Shown here: positions 1-7,651 of the stretch, piece by piece | How the letters are laid out: each line of letters starts with the position of its first letter | How positions within the stretch are numbered: position 1 is the first letter of the stretch | Assembly: GCA_900317685.1 (NCBI GenBank) | Contig: ONHQ01000031.1 | Location: 1 to 37,496, forward strand | Reading direction: 5' to 3' | Source of the DNA: an uncultured Prevotella sp. | GTDB taxonomy: Bacteria; Bacteroidota; Bacteroidia; Bacteroidales; Bacteroidaceae | Length of the DNA stretch: 37,496 nucleotides | Translations under genes and position numbers: made by a program | Notes under the pieces: model-generated | The model's database searches: none | Told to the model about the DNA's origin: nothing | The model's input: only the letters and a program-made list of their open reading frames with translations

Positions 1-2166
1 TTAAAGGGGTCAATGAGATATCCTTCTTCATGTACCGTCTCACGCAAGTTTTGGGTTAGTGATTGTCAGGGCTCGTCCACAGAAAAATCCTGTGCCCCGT
101 TGAACCACGGACTTTACGTCGTCGTGCGCCCGCCGGGGGTATGCCCGAAAGATCTGAAGGTAGGCGATGCTTATCAGCAATACCTCAAAACGGTATGGGG
201 GATTGTGTCAAGCAATGCCAACTTCAAGAACAATTCAGGAGTCGTATCTTTGGAACTTGCCAACGAGCCTGTGCATGTCTATAATCAATATGGTCAATCC
301 TCATCATCTGCCCTGCACGACTATTTCCAACCGATTGTCAATATCATCCGACAAAACGGATTTAAGGGCGTGATATGGATCCCTGGTACCGGCTATCAAA
401 GCCAATATCAAGACTATGCCTCGCATCCCATCACCGACGGCAACTTTGGCTATGCTGTCCATGTCTATCCGGGATGGTATGGGGCAAGTGACAAGAGCTA
501 TGATCACAATACCTTCATCCGCAACTTCCAAAATCAGGTGCCTGTGGTCACTTCCAAGCCTATCCTCGTCTCTGAGATAGATTGGAGTCCGGAAAAAGCT
601 GGAGCAGGAAAATATAATGAGTTCGGACAATGGGTGGCCAGCAACTACGGCACCTGGGGCACCGCATCGACCAGCAAATGGGGAAATGCGTGGAAAGCTG
701 TGATGGATCACTTCGGCAATATCAGCATGACGCTGAGCTCCAACGAAGATTATGTCGACATCGACGCTTTCTTGAAGGATGGTACCATCAAGGCTAATTT
801 CAATGAAAACGTTGAGTGCTGCGCCAAGGCTTGCTTCTACTGGTATTACGAGTACTCCAAAAAGAACTATGCCCATAAGAGGGAGTCGTCCTCTTCTTCG
901 TCTTCTACGGGCAACACCTCTGGCTCTTCCTCTACCATAATCGGCGACAATCTTGTCAGGGCATGGGGCAACGTCAATGATGTGATCCCGGCAGGATGGA
1001 CGGCCGTGGACAACGGAAGCCAAAGACAAACGGGTAGTCAGAGCAGTGGTCCGAGAGTGATGCAGTTCTATCAGGGTGGTGACATGACCACAGCCTTCTA
1101 TGTGCGTGAGATCAGCCCCGACAAAGCGGGATATATCGAATATGGCGGACAAAGCGGATATACGCTGCCACTCGTCTATGGTGAGTATCAACTCAATTGC
1201 AACGTCACTGCATGGAAGGGAAGTCCTTACGTGAAGGTGGAGGTGTTTGATCCCACCAACACTGTGGTGGCCTCAACTATCGTCAAGGCCAACGGCTGTG
1301 TCAACGGCACACGTAACACTGCCATCAAGGGTAGTACCCGGGTCAACCTCTCGTTCTATTCCATGATCAAAGGCAACTACAAACTGCGCTTCACGCCGGT
1401 CGCCGATACAAAAGGCAATGGTGGTAATTGGGAAGAAGCGCTCGTCGGCAATGTCGGACTCTATTTTAAGGGAAATCCACTGGCCTTCCAAAATGCCAAC
1501 ACTGTACCGGAGGGCTGGAGTATCCTCGATGCCGGGCAAAAGGTTGCTGTAGGTTCTGCTGCGTCAGGGCCGCGCATCTTCCAGTTCAGCCAAGGTGGTT
1601 ATCTGCCCACCGGCCTCTACATCCGTCAGAGCGACGCCTCGAAGACCGCTTATGCCGAGGTGGGCACAGTCAACGGCTACGGACTTTCACTCAAAAAGGG
1701 AAGCTACAACCTCAGCTATTACGCCATCGGATGGGCAGGAAATCCCTATGTGAAGTGTGAGGTCTTTGACGAGAGCAACAACTGCCTGGGTTCGCAAATC
1801 ATACGATGCAACAACAATGTAGGCAAGAGTCTGAGCGCAAATACCTATGGTGCCAGCTATGGAGTCGTCAACTTCTATGCTAACCACACTGGCTATTATC
1901 ATTTCCGCTGGACACCGGTGGCTGATGCCTATGGAAACAGCGGCACGTGGCTGGAGGTGGTTTTCGGACACATCAAGATACAACAGGGCTCGGCCAGTGC
2001 TAAGAGCATGACCATCGGCTTCAATGACGGCACGACGACAGCCATCGACAATGCTGTAGAGAGCGGCGGGAAGAAAGATGAATGGTACAACCTGCAAGGA
2101 CAGCGAGTGGCTAATCCTTCACGTGGAATTTACATCCATAACGGAAAGAAAGTCATCTGCCGCTGA
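1..2166 (+). CDS. GH5-family secreted glycanase, 5'-partial, with two repeated C-terminal modules
   Basis: The reading frame is open to the window edge; its first ATG is at base 13, but the gene almost certainly begins upstream, because about 100 residues that normally precede the GH5 core are missing. Numbering from that ATG, the catalytic domain spans roughly residues 30-290. It shows the acid/base glutamate in LANEP (E85), the HVY motif (H150) and the nucleophile glutamate in ILVSEIDW (E188). A serine-rich linker (about 293-310) follows. Then come two homologous beta-rich modules (about 312-490 and 493-665), each with a PxGW...SGPR.xQFxQGG start and an RFTPVAD/RWTPVAD motif near the end. 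They may bind carbohydrate. The last 30 residues (WYNLQGQRV...GIYIHNGKKV) are the C-terminal tail common on secreted Bacteroidales proteins and could be a sorting signal. The substrate is probably a beta-glucan or beta-mannan; the subfamily cannot be set from here. The first ~30 residues do not resemble GH5 (see findings). Confidence 0.82.
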   Translation, partial: LKGSMRYPSSCTVSRKFWVSDCQGSSTEKSCAPLNHGLYVVVRPPGVCPKDLKVGDAYQQYLKTVWGIVSSNANFKNNSGVVSLELANEPVHVYNQYGQSSSSALHDYFQPIVNIIRQNGFKGVIWIPGTGYQSQYQDYASHPITDGNFGYAVHVYPGWYGASDKSYDHNTFIRNFQNQVPVVTSKPILVSEIDWSPEKAGAGKYNEFGQWVASNYGTWGTASTSKWGNAWKAVMDHFGNISMTLSSNEDYVDIDAFLKDGTIKANFNENVECCAKACFYWYYEYSKKNYAHKRESSSSSSSTGNTSGSSSTIIGDNLVRAWGNVNDVIPAGWTAVDNGSQRQTGSQSSGPRVMQFYQGGDMTTAFYVREISPDKAGYIEYGGQSGYTLPLVYGEYQLNCNVTAWKGSPYVKVEVFDPTNTVVASTIVKANGCVNGTRNTAIKGSTRVNLSFYSMIKGNYKLRFTPVADTKGNGGNWEEALVGNVGLYFKGNPLAFQNANTVPEGWSILDAGQKVAVGSAASGPRIFQFSQGGYLPTGLYIRQSDASKTAYAEVGTVNGYGLSLKKGSYNLSYYAIGWAGNPYVKCEVFDESNNCLGSQIIRCNNNVGKSLSANTYGASYGVVNFYANHTGYYHFRWTPVADAYGNSGTWLEVVFGHIKIQQGSASAKSMTIGFNDGTTTAIDNAVESGGKKDEWYNLQGQRVANPSRGIYIHNGKKVICR

Positions 2167-2201
2167 TAAAGGACATACAGACTTTTAGTCGCATAGAAAG
2201 G

Positions 2202-2236
2202 AAATCCCCGACACAGAGCTGTGCCGGGGATTTTTT
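2202..2236 (+). terminator. Intrinsic terminator after the GH5 gene
   Basis: Arms AAATCCCCG (2202-2210) and CGGGGATTT (2225-2233) are extended inward by CACAG/CTGTG with one A/C mismatch, and a run of six T follows. It lies 36 bases after the GH5 stop codon. Confidence 0.85.
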
Positions 2237-2276
2237 ATGTTTTTACTTATTACACAAACTCCTGCATCCCCTCCAC

Positions 2277-2307
2277 TTGTGATTAGCAAAAAATTGATTA
2301 CCTTTGC
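2277..2307 (+). promoter_or_regulatory. Bacteroidetes-type promoter for the 138-aa gene
   Basis: A -33 TTG (2277-2279) is followed after 19 bases by the -7 element TACCTTTGC (2299-2307). This matches the Bacteroidetes housekeeping consensus TTG-N19/20-TAnnTTTG. The start codon follows 95 bases later. Confidence 0.75.
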
Positions 2308-2401
2308 AGTGACAGCAACAACTTAATGATGTTAGTGCGGTAGCCGCATCACTTTTGTCACATTTCGTCAACTCATACTTTTATTTATCAATTCATCAAC
2401 T

Positions 2402-2818
2402 ATGTCAAAATACACATACACCGTGAAAGTCGGTACCATTGAGGGTAGCCAGTCCGACTGCACCATCTTGGAAGGCGAGGACTACCCTTATATGAACATT
2501 CAGATCGTTTCCACTCCTGCCGACGCCCGCGAGAAGATTATAGAGACCCTGCGCAGAACCCATGTCGTGGCTGTCGTCGAGGGACGCAATGACTTCGTGG
2601 CGATACAGGCCGGAGGAGGTAAGAAGCCCATCGACATCAACCAACAGAACCATAAAGAGGTGATGGCTGCCCTCATAGACTGCCTGTGCTATGCCGCCGC
2701 ATGGTGGGTGTCGCCGGATGATCCGGAGAGCGTGCTGCCAAAGGTTCAAAGTCTCAGCATCTTTATGCCAGACGATCCACGGAGCATCTACTATCATCCA
2801 CAACAGGCGAAGAAATAA
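2402..2818 (+). CDS. Hypothetical protein, 138 aa
   Basis: I do not recognise a family. The product is soluble and acidic, with no signal peptide or membrane segment. It begins with a beta-type stretch (KYTYTVKVGTIEG), has a central VVAVVEGRNDFVAIQAGGG segment and a region around residues 85-105 rich in Ala, Cys and Trp (LIDCLCYAAAWW), and ends in a polar tail. It is a single-gene unit: a good promoter stands 95 bases upstream and a convergent gene's terminator downstream. Codon use fits the neighbours and the ATG is the first in frame. It is probably a real cytoplasmic protein of unknown role. Confidence 0.7.
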   Translation: MSKYTYTVKVGTIEGSQSDCTILEGEDYPYMNIQIVSTPADAREKIIETLRRTHVVAVVEGRNDFVAIQAGGGKKPIDINQQNHKEVMAALIDCLCYAAAWWVSPDDPESVLPKVQSLSIFMPDDPRSIYYHPQQAKK

Positions 2819-2847
2819 CGTTCACCTTTTCCAAAAGTTTCCGTAAG

Positions 2848-2887
2848 AAAAAACAGGCAAGCCCAAAGAGGAATGGACTTGCCTGTT
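2848..2887 (-). terminator. Intrinsic terminator of the pectate lyase-methylesterase gene
   Basis: Read on the minus strand, a perfect 10-bp stem (AACAGGCAAG 2852-2861 with CTTGCCTGTT 2878-2887) is followed by a run of T (A run 2848-2853 on plus). It stands 34 bases beyond the stop of the minus-strand gene. Confidence 0.85.
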
Positions 2888-2921
2888 CTCAATTGTAGAT
2901 TTTACTTTATGCCTGGCTTTC

Positions 2922-5900
2922 TTACCTTCTCACGATGACCTTCTGTACTTTGCACTTGACACCCGGATGAGAGCTGACACGGATGTTGATGCCCTGAAGG
3001 GGAGATTGCAGTTTGGTGCCCTGAAGGGAATAGTAGTATGTATCGCCAGCTTGCTCTGCTGTGGGATGCTCGATGCCACTGGCAACCTCTACGGTTGCTT
3101 CCGGTCCCAGTCCTCCCATGGTGTTGGCGGCACGGATGGTATATTTTGCAGCCTTGCCGTCAACGGCCATGCTCGTGGCGGTGGTGAAGCTGACCAGCTT
3201 GCCGTCGGCAAAGACTGCGTAGGCGGTGACGCCCTGGCTGGCATCCCATGACAGCGTACCGTTGGAGAGTTGTGCTCCCTTCACGGTCAACTGTGTGGCG
3301 AGTGTCTTCGGATCCCATTCTGTGAACATCTTGCCGTAGTCATAAGCAGCAGCCTGCGTGGCGGAGAGGATGGTCTCGATGTTGCCGCCATAGGATGCAA
3401 TGACGTTGCTGGCGGGCGTGATGTTCTGTCCGGCTGTGTTCTTGGTGCCATATTCGCCAAAGACCTTCGGGTCGGTGTTGTTCATGCCTTTCTGAGTCCA
3501 TCGTGAGGAGACGATAGTCGCGGCGGCATTGTCGTCGAGGGTGGTGTTGAGGAATACACAGATTGGCTTCTCCTGCCAGGTGCGTCCATAGTTCCAGTCA
3601 CCCTTGCCTTTGGCCAAGTCGACGATGGAGCAGTTGTCAAAGACATAGCCGTAGTCGGTCGTTGTCGTGGGCGCTGTGATCGTACGGCCGCCTTCGCCTT
3701 TGGCATTGCGCGGCTCGAGTGAGAGCGTGGTGTGCTGGAAGCGCACGTTGCCGCCGCCACAGATGAAGTCCACAGTGCCGTGGATGTCACAGTCCTCAAA
3801 GTAGCTCTGCATGGCATTGTTCTGACTGTAGTAGGTGTCCTGGTAAGAGAGCATCTTGACATTACGGAAGATGGTGCGGTCGCCGCGGTCCTGCCACACA
3901 GCAGCGCGTCCGGCAGCTCCTGATCCGTAGTAGTCGAGTCCGTTTTTCAGTGTCAAGTCTTGCAGATAGACGTCCTTCTTGGTGTTGAAGAACATGTCTG
4001 CTTTGCCGAGTCCCTCCATGGATATGTCGGGAGACGTGACGATGATGGTCTTGTCGGTGCTTTGTCCGATGAGAGAGAGATTGTCGACAGGTAACTCCTG
4101 TTCAGTGATCTTGCCCAGGTCATAGACGCCGTCGGGCAGGAACACCTTGGTGCGCTTGTCGGCTTCGCCGTAGTTGGCCACCACGTCAAACACGTTGAGC
4201 AGACTACTGACACTGCCCGCGTCGACTACATAGTAGCCTTGGTCGTTCTTGGCAATGTCGCCACTGCCCATGTTGATCACAGTCAGAGCGTGGAGATAAA
4301 CCTCGCCGTCGGGGAAGGACAGCGAGAGATCGTCGGCCTTGCCGGTGTAGCGAATGGCCGTACGGGTGCCGTCGGCAGAGGGAATGGCGATGGTTCCGAG
4401 GATGTTGCCCTTGGAGTCGGAGAGTGTCATCGCACTTTTGCTGTATTTGCAGGCTTCCACGATGACGATGGCGTTGCCCGTGACGGGCAGCGTGACCGAG
4501 CCCGCCTTGAAATATAGGCCATGCTGAGGACCATTATAGCTGTAGGCTGACTGAGGCAGAAAACCCTCGTGATCCTCGACATAGAAGTACTTATCCTTGA
4601 GGTTGTAGGCGTGGCGCTCGTTGGGCTCGTCGTTCTCGATGTCAGTGACCAGTGCGTAGAGGTTCAGCTCTTTTTTGTCTACAGTGGTCTTGTCATTTGC
4701 CTTCTCCTCGCCATTGGCTTGGAAGAGCCAGCCGCGAAACTTGCTGCCCGAGGGCACGGTGACGGTCTCGCCGTCGTTGAGTTTGGTGATCGGGTCGCCT
4801 TTCTCGACAGTCTGCTTGGCGATCACCTTGTCGTCGGTGTCGTGGTAGAGGACCGTATAGTCAGGCTTCCACACGAAGTGAATGATATAAGTCTTGGTGG
4901 TTGCGGTAGTGGCGAGTGTCACGGGGATGTTGACATCGCAGGCCGGCTTGCTGCCGTTGACATCGCTGGCTACCTCTTTATAAGTGATGACGCCCACGGT
5001 GCCGTTACCCACAGTGACAGTAATGGGGTTGGCCGCACTGACCATGTCGGACTTCTTGCTCACCTCGATGGTGCCCTCGTAGTTGCCGTCGGCGTCTTCA
5101 GAAAAAAAATCCTCAGCGGTGTACTCCTTTCCGTAGGCGGAAAAGGAGGCAAGGGAAGGCTGGCTGCCTGTGCTCACGTTGCCGTAGATGTCGAGTTGGA
5201 AGAGATAGGCATTTTGTGAGGCGTTGAGGTTGGTGAAGCGTAGCTGGCAGTTGGAGCGGTTGACCTCCACATCGACATCAGTGCCCTGTGCTTTCGTGGC
5301 CACGGCATCGCTCAGCACCACCCAGTCGGCATCGCCGTCGCCTTTGGCCTCAAGCTTCCATCCTCGTTTGCTGCCAGTAGCGCCGTGGAGGAAGTGCACA
5401 CGGGTGATGCTGGCCAGAGGGGAAGTGACGACATAGGGGTCGGCACTCTTGCTGCACATCAAATAGCCACCCGTCCAATCGGGAAACTTTGCCGTGTTCT
5501 TGTTGGTGGAGCAGACCTGTGTATCGAAGAGGGAAAAGGTGAGCGTCTCATGACTGTATTTCGTGGCCTGCGTCACGGTGCTCTCTGTCGTGCTGGCCTT
5601 GGCATCGGGCCAGTCGGTGAAGGTTGTGGAGTAGATTGCCTTTTCGGTTTTTTGGTCAGAGGGTGTCGTGGGGTCCGATGGTTTTATCCTTTCCACGATT
5701 CTCCCGGAGTAATAGTCGAGGCCATCGGCCTTCTTGCAAGATGGATAGTACTCATTGACGCTGGTGATGGCATCCTTGTTCTCTGCTTTCATGATGCCCT
5801 CAACCAAAGAGTTGGCGTAGACTTCGAGATTGGTATAATATCCTTTTGCATCGAGTGTGTAAGTGGTGGCATCGCTGGCATCGTTGGGATTGAGTCCGTT

Positions 5901-7337
5901 AGCCTTCTCCCACACATCCGGTATGCCGTCGCCGTCGGTGTCGAAGTCAGCGGCGCGCTGCCCGGTGGGGAAGTCCTTCTCCGTGTAACCGTCCACGTCG
6001 CTGACCTTGTCGACAAGTCCTTTGATGCCCGTCACAGACCCGGTGTAGGTCGATTCGCCTTTCTTGGCCTCGGTCATATAGCGGTTGTCCACATCGTCGC
6101 GGAAGAGCGAGGCACCGCCATAGGCCATGATCTTGGTATAGGCATTCTCGGCGGAGTGGGTGGTCACCTCACCGGTAGGAGCCACAGCCTTGTCGAGCTT
6201 GATGCGCACGCAGGGGATACCTTGGGCGTTGTTGACGTGTTCCACATCCTTACCATAGGCGAAGAGCGAGTCCTTGGTGTATTCCTCGCCGTTGATGATC
6301 TGCACGCCCTTGTCATACTTCACGCCTTTCCAGTCGTAGTTGGCGCCATAGACTTTGTTTTGGCTGTCCTTAGCGTCGACATAGTTTCCACTGATATAGT
6401 AACGGCTCGTCATGTCGAGATAGGTCTTCTCGTCGGCGGAAGTCGTGCTGTTGGCAATAGAGACAGTGGTGATGCGGTTTTTGTTTTTCACCTCAGGCGT
6501 AGCCTTGTAGTAGTTGTTCACCATGTTGATGTAGCCGCCACCGGGTCCTCCATAGCATCCACCTGTGCCCCAGTCGAAGATGAGGCAGTTGCGGAAGTCG
6601 ACGTTCTCGGCTTGCACGGCGTTGTGCCATTTGTATGTAGAGTAGAGGGAGTTGGAGGTGTAGCCCGTCCAGTTGTATCGGGCACCATTGAAGCGTGGAG
6701 CGCGGTTGGCGACGTGGGCGATCATATTATGGTGGAAGCTGGCGAGTTTGCCGCCCCAGATGCCGCCATAGCCGTGAGCCCCTTTGTCATGTCCAGCGTT
6801 GTTGAGGCTTTCGCCGAGAGTACACCACTGCATGGTGAAGTTGTTGTTGTCGTAAAAGGATCCCACTTCGTCGATGCTCCACGACAGTGAGCAGTGGTCG
6901 AGGATGAGCCCGTTGAGGTTCTTGCCCCAGCAGGCGTCAGCACCGTCGTCGCATTCTTTTTCCTGTCCGCGTCTGACACGTATGAACCGGATGATGTTGT
7001 TGTCGCCGGGTCTGACGGTATAGTATCGGAGTGTGATGCCGGGATAGGGGGCTGTCTGTCCGAGAATGGTGGTGTTGGCACCAATCTTCAGTTCAGATGC
7101 CAATGGGATGACACCGCCCACATCGAAGACGACGATTTTCTTGTCGGTACCTTTTACGGCGTTCCGCAATGATCCGGAACCGGAGTCGTTGAGATTGGTC
7201 ACATGCACGACCTTGCCTCCACGTCCGCCGGTGACATAGCGACCGTTGCCTTCTGCGCCGGGAAATGCCGGAGCCTGTGCCCATGTGGTGGCACAAAGAC
7301 CTAAGGCAGCGATGGTTAGTAATGGTTTACTGTTCAT
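2922..7337 (-). CDS. Secreted pectate lyase (PL1)-pectin methylesterase (CE8) fusion
   Basis: This 1471-residue protein joins two pectin-degrading activities. Residues 1-20 are a signal peptide ending TWAQA. Residues about 22-330 are a PL1-type right-handed beta-helix lyase (AFPGAEGNGRYVTGGRGG opening; catalytic-type arginine in NRAPRFNGAR near 211). Around 455-485 is a calcium-binding DTDGDGIPDVWE repeat. The middle (about 560-1040) is a chain of beta-rich modules, including an InlB-type repeat with the VPSGSKFRGW core near 870. Residues about 1050-1340 are a CE8 methylesterase with all the expected active-site motifs: YQDTYY (near 1166), GTVDFICGGG (near 1187) and GRTW (near 1251). The C-terminus carries a YYYSLQGTKL...KVIVRR tail like that of the GH5 enzyme. 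The esterase would remove methyl groups from homogalacturonan and the lyase would then cut it by beta-elimination, outside the cell or at its surface. It has its own promoter and terminator. Confidence 0.93.
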   Translation of the reverse strand: MNSKPLLTIAALGLCATTWAQAPAFPGAEGNGRYVTGGRGGKVVHVTNLNDSGSGSLRNAVKGTDKKIVVFDVGGVIPLASELKIGANTTILGQTAPYPGITLRYYTVRPGDNNIIRFIRVRRGQEKECDDGADACWGKNLNGLILDHCSLSWSIDEVGSFYDNNNFTMQWCTLGESLNNAGHDKGAHGYGGIWGGKLASFHHNMIAHVANRAPRFNGARYNWTGYTSNSLYSTYKWHNAVQAENVDFRNCLIFDWGTGGCYGGPGGGYINMVNNYYKATPEVKNKNRITTVSIANSTTSADEKTYLDMTSRYYISGNYVDAKDSQNKVYGANYDWKGVKYDKGVQIINGEEYTKDSLFAYGKDVEHVNNAQGIPCVRIKLDKAVAPTGEVTTHSAENAYTKIMAYGGASLFRDDVDNRYMTEAKKGESTYTGSVTGIKGLVDKVSDVDGYTEKDFPTGQRAADFDTDGDGIPDVWEKANGLNPNDASDATTYTLDAKGYYTNLEVYANSLVEGIMKAENKDAITSVNEYYPSCKKADGLDYYSGRIVERIKPSDPTTPSDQKTEKAIYSTTFTDWPDAKASTTESTVTQATKYSHETLTFSLFDTQVCSTNKNTAKFPDWTGGYLMCSKSADPYVVTSPLASITRVHFLHGATGSKRGWKLEAKGDGDADWVVLSDAVATKAQGTDVDVEVNRSNCQLRFTNLNASQNAYLFQLDIYGNVSTGSQPSLASFSAYGKEYTAEDFFSEDADGNYEGTIEVSKKSDMVSAANPITVTVGNGTVGVITYKEVASDVNGSKPACDVNIPVTLATTATTKTYIIHFVWKPDYTVLYHDTDDKVIAKQTVEKGDPITKLNDGETVTVPSGSKFRGWLFQANGEEKANDKTTVDKKELNLYALVTDIENDEPNERHAYNLKDKYFYVEDHEGFLPQSAYSYNGPQHGLYFKAGSVTLPVTGNAIVIVEACKYSKSAMTLSDSKGNILGTIAIPSADGTRTAIRYTGKADDLSLSFPDGEVYLHALTVINMGSGDIAKNDQGYYVVDAGSVSSLLNVFDVVANYGEADKRTKVFLPDGVYDLGKITEQELPVDNLSLIGQSTDKTIIVTSPDISMEGLGKADMFFNTKKDVYLQDLTLKNGLDYYGSGAAGRAAVWQDRGDRTIFRNVKMLSYQDTYYSQNNAMQSYFEDCDIHGTVDFICGGGNVRFQHTTLSLEPRNAKGEGGRTITAPTTTTDYGYVFDNCSIVDLAKGKGDWNYGRTWQEKPICVFLNTTLDDNAAATIVSSRWTQKGMNNTDPKVFGEYGTKNTAGQNITPASNVIASYGGNIETILSATQAAAYDYGKMFTEWDPKTLATQLTVKGAQLSNGTLSWDASQGVTAYAVFADGKLVSFTTATSMAVDGKAAKYTIRAANTMGGLGPEATVEVASGIEHPTAEQAGDTYYYSLQGTKLQSPLQGINIRVSSHPGVKCKVQKVIVRR

Positions 7338-7391
7338 ACGTAATAGTTGGTTTAGTATAAAATGGTTAAATGATTCTCTTTTATCGCTGCT

Positions 7392-7400
7392 GCAAAAATA
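7392..7400 (-). promoter_or_regulatory. -7 element for the pectate lyase-methylesterase gene
   Basis: Minus-strand TATTTTTGC matches TAnnTTTGC and lies 54 bases upstream of the ATG at 7337. No clear TTG stands at the usual -33 distance, so the call rests on the -7 box and its position. Confidence 0.55.
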
Positions 7401-7523
7401 AAAGAAATAGTTGAGAGTGAAGGTTTTTAGATTCCGCTTCTTTTTTCTGATAACTTTTCTTCCCCTATTTCAGAACGAATGTACACCTTCGCAGGCATCA
7501 CGGCTATGGACTTATGGGGGTAC

Positions 7524-7563
7524 AAAAAAACGCTGCCTACCAAAATAAATTTGGAAGGCAGCG
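7524..7563 (-). terminator. Intrinsic terminator of alaS
   Basis: Arms CGCTGCCTACCAAA (7531-7544) and TTTGGAAGGCAGCG (7550-7563) pair apart from one A/A mismatch. On the minus strand the hairpin is followed by seven T (7524-7530 on plus). Confidence 0.88.
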
Positions 7564-7586
7564 GATATCTGCGATGTGGGTTACAC

Positions 7587-7633
7587 CTTATTTATATATA
7601 GAGCATGGATGATGGCCGTGCTTTATAAATAAG
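7587..7633. repeat. Inverted repeat in the alaS 3' region
   Basis: Perfect 10-bp arms CTTATTTATA (7587-7596) and TATAAATAAG (7624-7633) extend inward imperfectly through AGCATGG/CCGTGCT. The repeat lies between the alaS stop and its U-tailed terminator, so the transcript would carry two hairpins in tandem. Confidence 0.6.
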
Positions 7634-7651
7634 ACTTAACCCCTATGTTTC

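Noticed and set aside
304-1191. Long minus-strand open frame (295 codons) antisense to the GH5 gene
   Set aside because: Its translation lacks any family features, and the plus frame has catalytic motifs throughout. It is a shadow of codon bias.
2109-2123. CACGTG-containing site resembling parS (also one near 8264 and one near 26483)
   Set aside because: Each lies inside a coding region and matches only the central bases of TGTTTCACGTGAAACA, with mismatches in both outer arms.
5385-6890. Long plus-strand open frame (501 codons) antisense to the pectate lyase gene
   Set aside because: The minus-strand protein has a complete domain order with active-site motifs. The opposite frame shows the Val/Gly/His-rich composition of a shadow frame.
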